Assembly (NCBI GenBank): GCA_023228645.1
Contig: JALOAT010000029.1
Location: 1 to 47,428 of the forward strand
DNA from: Gammaproteobacteria bacterium
GTDB lineage: Bacteria; Pseudomonadota; Gammaproteobacteria; Thiohalomonadales; Thiohalomonadaceae
Reading direction: 5' to 3'
Length of the DNA: 47,428 nucleotides
Positions 41,528 through 47,428 of this stretch are shown piece after piece; position 1 is the first letter of the stretch, and every line of letters begins with the position of its first letter. Made by a program: the position numbers and the translations under genes. The notes under the pieces were generated by a model. The model searched no databases. It was not told the DNA's origin and saw only the letters and a list, made by a program, of their open reading frames with translations.

Positions 41528-43318
41528 TTACTGGCCCACCGGCTTGGCTGGGACCTCGCGTTCGACTGGTACATACTTGACAGTACCAACTTCACACTGG
41601 GCAACCTGGATGTTAGTGACCAAGCGAGTGTTGCTTGAGCTGGTACCAAAGCCACCCTGTCCCCAGGATTGGTTGCCACCACCGCCACCAATTGCGAGGT
41701 TACCACCACCGCTGATGCCGATCACAGTTGAGAACATCACAACCTGGCTGCCGAAGAGACGGTAGCCTGAACCATCTGGAAGTGCAACCTGACGGTAGTC
41801 GACAATGTTGCCATCCTTGTCAGTGTATGGTGCAAGGTCGTAAGTGAATCCCTGGTCAACCTTGGACTTGCCAATGAGACCACTACGGGTTCCGACAATC
41901 GGAGTCTTCACGACAGTCTGGAGCGGACCACAAGCAAGGGTTTCCTTGATGATGTTACCGATAGCAACCTGGCTTGGCGGAGTTGCTGGAACGACTGGCG
42001 GGATGAACAGCGTCTTGCTTGAATAGTTCGTAACACTGCGGTCAGATGCATCAACGCTGGTGGTGTTACCCTGAGCGGCATTTGACGAATTATTGCCGGC
42101 GTTCGTCTGGGTTGACTTGCTGTTATTGCCAGCGTTTGACTGGTTGGTCGAATTTGACGAATTGTTACCAGCGTTGGTCTGAGATGCCGAAGCATTTTGC
42201 GTTGCCTTGCTGTTATTGCCTTCGTTCGTCTGCGACGTAGCACCAGTGGTCATCGATGCGTTGTTACCAGCATTGGTCTGCGTAGTAGCACCTGTGCTCA
42301 CAGCAGTGTTCTGCTTATTACTGTTGGCGCTTGATGCATCAACATTGTTGCGCTGATCAGCAGTAGTGTTGTTAGACACTTCAGTATTCTGACCCTGAGC
42401 ATTAAGCTGGCCTTGTGTGTTACCACCAGAGTAACTGTTGCCCGAATCCTTTACAGCACCACCGGCTGAATAGCTGTTGCCACCAGTGAGTGTTTGGTCA
42501 CCACCAGTTACACGAGTATCGCCTTCGAGGATAGTGGTGTCGACGCCCAGCTTAACATCCTGGCTACCAGCAACAGTGTTGCCCGAACCGTTACCATTGG
42601 CGTTAGCGTTCTGCATCTGGCCCTGGGCGTTACCGAGGGTGTTTCCGCCGGAGTTGGAACCGCTGATCGACTTAGAGTCGTTGTTGAAGTCGTTGCCTGA
42701 ACCGTTGCCATTGCCGCTGTTCGCGCCAGCGCCGGCCCCAGCTAGAGCACCTGCCCCGGCGCCTGCATATTGACCAGCATTCTGGCCGGCGTTCTGACCA
42801 GCTTGAGTGCCAACATTACCGACTGACGAATTACCACCAAAGCCAATACCGCCAGTTGCGTTGCCACCTTCAGCCTTGCCACCGGTTACCGTGCCATTGA
42901 AGTCGGAAGAGCCGCCATTACCGCCCATACCAACACCAACTCCGAGGCCGCCTGCGCCACCATTGGCTGTATTAGTGTTATTGATGTCGTTGCTGGAATT
43001 TCCAGACCCAATAGTGCCAGAAATGGCGCCGCTGGATGAATTAGATCCTGCAATTGCCCCTGCAGCCGCGCCAGCATTAGCATTTGATGTACCACCGGCT
43101 CCACCGTGACCGCCCTGGCCGCCGGTTCCACCATTACCACCATTACCACCATTACCATCAGATGGCGGAGTAGGGGTCTGACAATGAGGATTGCCAGTAT
43201 GCTTACCGTTACCACAAACGGAATCTGGCTTGTCACTGTCATTACCATAAGTTGCATAGGCCGGTGAAGCAACTGCAAGAGCAGCCGTAGAAGCCATAAG
43301 AATTAAAATTGATCGCAT
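41528..43318 (-). CDS. Large secreted Gly/Asn-rich repeat protein (596 aa)
   Basis: ATG 43318 after AAAGGTATTTGTTA. Signal peptide RSILILMASTAALAVASPAYA. Then a Gly-rich part (GGNGGNGGTGGQGGHGG, later NAGQNAGQYAGAGAGALAGA) and a Asn/Gln/Ser-rich part with repeated TNAGNNSS units, as in amyloid-like or adhesive surface proteins. The C-terminal 150 residues form a distinct folded domain ending in VPVEREVPAKPVGQ. Secretion suggests a role at the host surface. It resembles no phage structural protein I know. Confidence 0.8.
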   Translation of the reverse strand: MRSILILMASTAALAVASPAYATYGNDSDKPDSVCGNGKHTGNPHCQTPTPPSDGNGGNGGNGGTGGQGGHGGAGGTSNANAGAAAGAIAGSNSSSGAISGTIGSGNSSNDINNTNTANGGAGGLGVGVGMGGNGGSSDFNGTVTGGKAEGGNATGGIGFGGNSSVGNVGTQAGQNAGQNAGQYAGAGAGALAGAGAGANSGNGNGSGNDFNNDSKSISGSNSGGNTLGNAQGQMQNANANGNGSGNTVAGSQDVKLGVDTTILEGDTRVTGGDQTLTGGNSYSAGGAVKDSGNSYSGGNTQGQLNAQGQNTEVSNNTTADQRNNVDASSANSNKQNTAVSTGATTQTNAGNNASMTTGATSQTNEGNNSKATQNASASQTNAGNNSSNSTNQSNAGNNSKSTQTNAGNNSSNAAQGNTTSVDASDRSVTNYSSKTLFIPPVVPATPPSQVAIGNIIKETLACGPLQTVVKTPIVGTRSGLIGKSKVDQGFTYDLAPYTDKDGNIVDYRQVALPDGSGYRLFGSQVVMFSTVIGISGGGNLAIGGGGGNQSWGQGGFGTSSSNTRLVTNIQVAQCEVGTVKYVPVEREVPAKPVGQ

Positions 43319-43352
43319 TAACAAATACCTTTCCCTGTTACAATCGTCTGCT

Positions 43353-43381
43353 CGTATAATTTCTTTCGTATCGTTTGTCAA
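43353..43381 (-). promoter_or_regulatory. Sigma70-type promoter (minus)
   Basis: TTGACA, 17 bp, TATACG on the minus strand, 35 bp before the secreted repeat protein start. Confidence 0.7.
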
Positions 43382-43386
43382 TCGTT

Positions 43387-44061
43387 TTAGGCAACAAAAA
43401 CGCAATAAGATTTCATTTCTGGGGTCGGACTATTGACATATTGAATATATCTAGGATCGTATTCCAACGCTTTCCATATGTCATCTTCTGTCTGATCAGA
43501 CAAATATTGGAAATAAGATGTATCGTTTTCAAAGGCTTCGCGGCGAGCGCGTGGGCACCATTCAATTCTTCGATCACATATTAGTGAAGGCTTCTTGCGA
43601 ATAGCAATGATTTGGAATTCTTCGTCAGCCGTCGCAGAATTTAAAATAGTGTCTGGATTTTCTTCAAACAGCAACTTCCAAAGACTACGTGATGGATTTT
43701 TGATCTTTTTAAACACCTGACCAGCAGTCAAGGTCCCGTGCTTTGCGGCTGCCATCTGAACCGTCTCTGTTGGCTCATCAATAAAGCCAATCAGACCAGG
43801 GTCTTCATAGATCGCCTTCAGGCATTCATCCTCGGTAGGATTTGCAATGTATTGGATATTGGCGTGGTTGATCGCAAGAAGAATCTGTCTCAAAATAGGA
43901 GTGCGATCAACCTTTTCTTTTTTCGAAATCCATTCAGTCAGCTTATCAGCTTCGTGCTTAGTAAGCTGATTTGGCGGGACCATTTTGTTCACCAGATATT
44001 CCAGTCCTGCCTCAGGCAGGATGGTTATCATATTAAAAAGATCTCGAATGGACATCGTCAT
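43387..44061 (-). CDS. Helical-repeat protein A (224 aa)
   Basis: Built from units of about 22 residues of the type (P)xxIxYIxNPTxExQxxAI, e.g. NIQYIANPTEDECLKAIYED and LIGFIDEPTETVQMAAAKHG. Ends in SPTPEMKSYCVFVA, like its paralogues. Each unit should make a helix pair in a curved solenoid, a scaffold for protein binding. Units resemble DUF4116-type repeats only loosely. The promoter places ATG 44061 six bases behind the -10, so it is probably leaderless. Confidence 0.75.
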   Translation of the reverse strand: MTMSIRDLFNMITILPEAGLEYLVNKMVPPNQLTKHEADKLTEWISKKEKVDRTPILRQILLAINHANIQYIANPTEDECLKAIYEDPGLIGFIDEPTETVQMAAAKHGTLTAGQVFKKIKNPSRSLWKLLFEENPDTILNSATADEEFQIIAIRKKPSLICDRRIEWCPRARREAFENDTSYFQYLSDQTEDDIWKALEYDPRYIQYVNSPTPEMKSYCVFVA

Positions 44062-44067
44062 ACATCA

Positions 44068-44096
44068 CCTATATGGTGACGCGTGTCATATGTCAA
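44068..44096 (-). promoter_or_regulatory. Sigma70-type promoter (minus) of a leaderless gene
   Basis: TTGACA (44096-44091), 17 bp, TATAGG (44073-44068) on the minus strand; ATG at 44061 six bases further. Confidence 0.7.
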
Positions 44097-44881
44097 CCAC
44101 AAATAATAGCAGTAGCAATCATTTCTGGAGTTGGATCGTTTATAAAATCAATCGACTTAGGTTGGTTCATAATAGCTGACCACTTGACTGACCGGCTAGG
44201 AGATTTAACTCGTGAAATGTTAGATGGGCCGTGCTTGACATATTCTATTGATGCTGCCTCTGGCGGGTTTTTGATTTTGAGATAATAGCTAGGGTCATTG
44301 GCAATAGCAATAACCATAGCTTCTGGACAAGGACGACGTATTGAACGAATAAGATGATGATTCTTATTCATTGCATAAAGTTGTTCAGCTACAGTTGGAT
44401 TACTAATGTGCTGGATGTTTTCTGGATAACGCTCAAGTGCTATCTTACGCACAGTTTTGGTTGGATGCTTGAAGAAACAAAACGACATCGGTGCCGAACG
44501 TAATGCAAGCATCTGTAATTCAGTCGTCTGTTGCTTAACAAACTGAATTGCGTTACCGTCATTACCTACCGCAGCAAAAATCATCGCCTTCGTAGGATTA
44601 CGAAAGTTTTGAAGATTCATACCATACAACGCACAAGATTTAACAAGTGCGTCTGGATGAATGTTCCGAATCATCTTATAAGCATTCTTTGGATCTTTTT
44701 CAATAGCAAAGAGCTGAAGATCTGTCTCAGGATAGCGGATGAACTGAATTGCTTTCCAGTTGTTAGTTACTGCTACAAGCTGGACTGGTCGTGGAGGATT
44801 CTTCATCCACTTGATAGCGAGCGGATCAGAAGCCAATTTCAGTATAGCTTGCTCAATCTCCGTCTGAGACCAGCTTTGCAT
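44093..44881 (-). CDS. Helical-repeat protein B (262 aa)
   Basis: About ten units, e.g. AIKWMKNPPRPVQLVAVTNN, AIQFVKQQTTELQMLALRSA and HLIRSIRRPCPEAMVIAIAN, and the tail DPTPEMIATAIICG. It overlaps the upstream paralogue (44853-45596) by 29 bp, so both are made from one mRNA. The repeats differ enough to exclude a very recent duplication. Confidence 0.75.
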   Translation of the reverse strand: MQSWSQTEIEQAILKLASDPLAIKWMKNPPRPVQLVAVTNNWKAIQFIRYPETDLQLFAIEKDPKNAYKMIRNIHPDALVKSCALYGMNLQNFRNPTKAMIFAAVGNDGNAIQFVKQQTTELQMLALRSAPMSFCFFKHPTKTVRKIALERYPENIQHISNPTVAEQLYAMNKNHHLIRSIRRPCPEAMVIAIANDPSYYLKIKNPPEAASIEYVKHGPSNISRVKSPSRSVKWSAIMNQPKSIDFINDPTPEMIATAIICG

Positions 44882-45596
44882 AGCTTACCATCTCCGGTGA
44901 AGGATTTCGAATCTTCTTGATGAGAGTCCCATCAGCGTAGAGAGCAGCCCAACAGCATTCTTCAGTCTGATTGACCATAAGCTCAATCTGATCAGGGTAT
45001 TCAGTAATATGACGCAGAGCAATGTCTTCGTCAATCTCGTTCAAATAATGGATGCCATCATCTGGACGTTCTTTGAGGATGAATTCCTGATGATCACGAT
45101 GAGGATGCTTAACCCATTCAATTGAACAAGGATTTTCCTTGATCATCATCGCGACCATTTCATATGTAGGCTCATTGATGAACTGAGCATTTTTGTGATC
45201 GTGTCCAATCGCAATTACTTGCAACACGTGATCTGGATTCTGAATGTGCTTGATGGCATCACCATCACGAGTAACTGCTCGATGCTGTTGAGCGTACGAA
45301 GGATTTTCGATGAGGCTAATACAATTGCCATTGATACTAATGGCTGAATCAAGGACCTTCTGATCAATGTCAGAGATCATTTCGACCAATTCAAAGATAC
45401 CATCGCGATCGATATAGCCCTGTGCCTTGATGGCTTCCTGCTGCTCAAGCACAGTAGGATTATCAAAATACTGGATAGCTGTAGGAGAACGCTGGATAGC
45501 CGCCATACGGAAATCTTCGTCAATTAGATCCTTGGGGACCATCCTGACGAGGTTACCATTTTGTTTGATCAAGTTCAGGGCGTATTCGCGGTCCAT
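44853..45596 (-). CDS. Helical-repeat protein C (247 aa)
   Basis: Same repeat type: SPTAIQYFDNPTVLEQQEAI, DGDAIKHIQNPDHVLQVIAI, CSIEWVKHPHRDHQEFILKE and the tail NPSPEMVSYAKLVSDGD. Start behind AGAGGAATTGTT with a normal leader, unlike protein A. Confidence 0.75.
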   Translation of the reverse strand: MDREYALNLIKQNGNLVRMVPKDLIDEDFRMAAIQRSPTAIQYFDNPTVLEQQEAIKAQGYIDRDGIFELVEMISDIDQKVLDSAISINGNCISLIENPSYAQQHRAVTRDGDAIKHIQNPDHVLQVIAIGHDHKNAQFINEPTYEMVAMMIKENPCSIEWVKHPHRDHQEFILKERPDDGIHYLNEIDEDIALRHITEYPDQIELMVNQTEECCWAALYADGTLIKKIRNPSPEMVSYAKLVSDGD

Positions 45597-45619
45597 AACA
45601 ATTCCTCTAAATTTCCATA

Positions 45620-45648
45620 TCTATACTGGATTAATTGTTATGCGTCAA
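45620..45648 (-). promoter_or_regulatory. Sigma70-type promoter (minus)
   Basis: TTGACG, 17 bp, TATAGA on the minus strand, between repeat proteins D and C. Confidence 0.7.
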
Positions 45649-46298
45649 CCACAAAGTATAGCGTAGCTTTTCTGTTCTTTGGTCAGGTTCATAATTCCAT
45701 ATTCTTGCGGGAATTCTTGAACCAAATCCCACCATTGATCAGTGGTTAGATTGTGATTCTTGAGATCAATTTTGCCGCGGCGGAATGATTGATTCTTACC
45801 CATAGCTATTGCCAGCTTGATAGCATAGACATCGGCATTAACAACCTCATTGATTAAAGAATAATTATCATCCAATGCCAATAGTTGGGCATCAAGGCAC
45901 GGATGTTTGATTCGAGTTATAGCTTTCGAAATGTTGGCTACTGCTGCCTTTTGAACAGTTTCAGACGGTTCTACGATCAAACCAACTAAAAGGCCATTCT
46001 TTGAAATAGCCTCAAGCTGGACTTCTTCATCCGGATCTGGAATATATTTGAGAGCTCGGGGGTCATTCCTGACAGCAAAGAGCTCAATAGACTTATCCTG
46101 TTTCGGGAGGCCACGCAAAGCAACGATATTTCGTTTGATGGCCAACTTGACCAATTCGGGACTCGGATTGTCCAGATGCCAAATGACCTGATAATTGATT
46201 TCAACAGCCTTAACCAGGAACTCTGGCGAGGGGTTTTGTATTCGAGAAATTTGGGTCGGATCATTCCGTATCCGACCCAGCTGTAACGTTTTCAACAT
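45645..46298 (-). CDS. Helical-repeat protein D (217 aa)
   Basis: Units such as DPTQISRIQNPSPEFLVKAV, DPRALKYIPDPDEEVQLEAI and AITRIKHPCLDAQLLALDDN; ends TKEQKSYAILCG. Its last third is less repeat-like and contains WWDLVQEFPQEYG. Start overlaps the stop region of protein E (ATGAGTTAATATG). Confidence 0.75.
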   Translation of the reverse strand: MLKTLQLGRIRNDPTQISRIQNPSPEFLVKAVEINYQVIWHLDNPSPELVKLAIKRNIVALRGLPKQDKSIELFAVRNDPRALKYIPDPDEEVQLEAISKNGLLVGLIVEPSETVQKAAVANISKAITRIKHPCLDAQLLALDDNYSLINEVVNADVYAIKLAIAMGKNQSFRRGKIDLKNHNLTTDQWWDLVQEFPQEYGIMNLTKEQKSYAILCG

Positions 46299-46299
46299 A

Positions 46300-46692
46300 T
46301 TAACTCATGATGGTGGCTGCGGCTTTCATTTCCTCGGAAATGTTCTGCACGTGGTCAGCCAGGGAAGGATCTGCACACAATACGGCCCAAACCGTATCAT
46401 CGCTGGGCTTCTTGATGAAACGGATAACTGAGGCATTTTGAAGGACAGCTCGGTGCCACATTTCATCAGTAGCCGTATCTCGGAACTGGAGGATAGCCAA
46501 GCCCTGCACATCAACGAGAGCAAGTCGAACTGCTTCATTTTCCTGCAATGCTTCAGGCAGGTAGCGGAACGAATCTATATCCGTCTGTACGGCGAGGACC
46601 GCAGCATCTTCCGTAAGGTTACCAATGTTGGCAACAGCAAACGGATTGGCAGTGATCTTCTTGATCTGGACCTCAGGCTTGTAATTGCGCAT
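46300..46692 (-). CDS. Helical-repeat protein E (130 aa)
   Basis: Shortest of the cluster; units NPFAVANIGNLTEDAAVLAV and ASVIRFIKKPSDDTVWAVLC, tail SEEMKAAATIMS. Start after AAAGGAGATAACA. First gene of the operon with D. Confidence 0.75.
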   Translation of the reverse strand: MRNYKPEVQIKKITANPFAVANIGNLTEDAAVLAVQTDIDSFRYLPEALQENEAVRLALVDVQGLAILQFRDTATDEMWHRAVLQNASVIRFIKKPSDDTVWAVLCADPSLADHVQNISEEMKAAATIMS

Positions 46693-46713
46693 TGTTATCT
46701 CCTTTACCTCCGC

Positions 46714-46741
46714 ACAATAGCACGAAACGTACCGCAGTCAA
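46714..46741 (-). promoter_or_regulatory. Sigma70-type promoter (minus)
   Basis: TTGACT, 16 bp, TATTGT on the minus strand, ahead of repeat protein E. Confidence 0.7.
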
Positions 46742-46747
46742 GAAAAA

Positions 46748-47029
46748 TTAGGTGAAAATTTCACCATAACACATTGTGAAGACCATCTTATCCTGAGGGT
46801 CTGTAAAATAGAACACAACGTCCTTGGTATGATCAGTCCAGCTTCGACGCTCTTTAGTGATATAAAAAGGCGAAATGCAATTGGCTTCCAGCCATTTCAC
46901 AATAGGTCTAAGCTGCTCTTTAATTTGGGCTTGCGTAGGGCGCACGTCGACTGGGCGGCGATGAAAGCTTTCTTTACCAAACTGTTTACACAGTTGTTCA
47001 AATTGTGCAGTTGTTAACTGGCTAACCAT
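46748..47029 (-). CDS. Hypothetical protein (93 aa)
   Basis: ATG 47029 after AAAGGTGAACGA. Helical N-terminal half (LTTAQFEQLCKQFGKESFHR) and beta-type second half (DVVFYFTDPQDKMVFTMCYG). No family recognised. Separate unit with its own promoter. Confidence 0.7.
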   Translation of the reverse strand: MVSQLTTAQFEQLCKQFGKESFHRRPVDVRPTQAQIKEQLRPIVKWLEANCISPFYITKERRSWTDHTKDVVFYFTDPQDKMVFTMCYGEIFT

Positions 47030-47056
47030 TCGTTCACCTTTCACAGGACGATTTAT

Positions 47057-47085
47057 GTGTTAGCAAAAGTATGGTTTTTAGTCAA
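47057..47085 (-). promoter_or_regulatory. Sigma70-type promoter (minus)
   Basis: TTGACT, 17 bp, TAACAC on the minus strand; overlaps the end of the terminator of the prohibitin-like gene. Confidence 0.6.
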
Positions 47086-47086
47086 G

Positions 47087-47110
47087 AAAAAAGGGCGGGG
47101 TTACCGCCCT
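47087..47110 (-). terminator. Intrinsic terminator (minus) after the SPFH gene
   Basis: GGGCGG/CCGCCC with a 5-base loop, followed on the minus strand by six Ts. Confidence 0.8.
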
Positions 47111-47130
47111 TAATTCCAAAGCCCCAGGGC

Positions 47131-47428
47131 TTACTTAATGTTGATGAACGGGGTCGTTCCAGGACCAGCAATGACCTGCGGCACATCGCCGTTCCACTTC
47201 TTGATCGCTTCCTGCTGGAGGATCTCAGGATTGGTGCGGATAGCTTCACCGCGGACTCGCATAGCTTCAGCCTCACCAGTTGCTTCTGCAACCTTCGATT
47301 CTGCTTCTGCCTTCGCCTTAGCGACGTTTGCCTGAGCAGCAAGAGCAGCCTGTTCGTTGGCGATCTTCTGGTTGATCTGAGCCTGCACCTGCTTCGGCAT
47401 ACGAATGTCCGACGCCCAATACAGTTCG
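47131..47428 (-). CDS. SPFH/prohibitin-like protein, C-terminal part
   Basis: Frame is open to the window edge. The visible about 98 residues are the family's C-terminal coiled coil (INQKIANEQAALAAQANVAK, AEAESKVAEATGEAEAMRVR), then EILQQEAIKKWNGDVPQVI and TPFINIK, as in phage and bacterial prohibitin/HflK-type proteins. These form ring-shaped membrane assemblies and control FtsH; phage copies have an uncertain role. Together with the BI-1-like gene it suggests interference with host membrane proteolysis. Confidence 0.85.
   Translation of the reverse strand, partial: ELYWASDIRMPKQVQAQINQKIANEQAALAAQANVAKAKAEAESKVAEATGEAEAMRVRGEAIRTNPEILQQEAIKKWNGDVPQVIAGPGTTPFINIK

Noticed and set aside
42000..42300. 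CRISPR-like repetitive DNA
   Set aside because: The repeats encode TNAGNNSS units in frame in the secreted protein; no fixed-length direct repeats with unique spacers.

Overview
The window looks like the early/accessory region of a large tailed phage (jumbo-phage style) of a Gram-negative, possibly alphaproteobacterial, host. The reasons are about 100 tightly packed, mostly very small genes with ATGA/TAATG/GTGA overlaps, phage-type nucleases (HNH, GIY-YIG), a SleB-type cell-wall hydrolase, spanin-like envelope genes, an SPFH/prohibitin homologue, tRNA genes, and no ribosomal or metabolic operons. Nothing structural (capsid, tail, terminase) is present. Host assignment is inference from the envelope enzymes only.

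Layout. 1-11.9 kb: short plus-strand genes, nearly all unrecognised, most with their own sigma70-type promoter (TTGACT, 16-17 bp, TARAAG or TATAAG) that overlaps an inverted repeat just before the ribosome-binding site. Recognisable islands are tRNA-Lys(TTT), a kinase-like protein, a cyclic-phosphate-processing receiver-like (cREC) protein, a SprT-like metalloprotease and a SleB-like hydrolase on the minus strand. 11.9-18.9 kb: small genes alternating with five long non-coding stretches (300-700 bp each). These have sigma70 promoters, tRNA-like parts and, in two cases, terminators; I read them as large structured RNAs, and two are clearly related. 19-29.4 kb: HNH nuclease, a tRNA with a CTA anticodon loop, three 2-oxoglutarate/Fe(II) oxygenase-like genes (one frameshifted), an XRE-type regulator, another ncRNA and a secreted Sel1-SPOR protein. 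29.6-34 kb: GIY-YIG nuclease, then RNA ligase, macro-domain and Pth2-like genes, which suggest RNA/tRNA repair. 34-41.5 kb: spanin-like pair, metallophosphoesterase, and a minus-strand envelope block (Tyr-rich secreted protein, BI-1-like membrane protein, multi-pass protein, L,D-transpeptidase-like protein, 596-aa Gly/Asn-rich secreted protein). 43.4-46.7 kb: five consecutive minus-strand genes built from one short helical repeat (a sixth copy lies at 26.7 kb). The window ends in the C-terminus of an SPFH/prohibitin protein.

Three DNA-level signals run through the window: nine copies of a fixed-length 25-bp partial palindrome at transcription-unit borders (2.6-28.9 kb); a class of at least nine promoters placed so that the start codon sits 6-8 bp after the -10 box (leaderless mRNAs); and GC-rich hairpin sequences built on CTTCCGTGGAAG/ATCCACGG at gene junctions. 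The strongest candidate for an undescribed system is the combination of unusual tRNA-like RNAs with RNA ligase, macro-domain, Pth2 and cREC genes.
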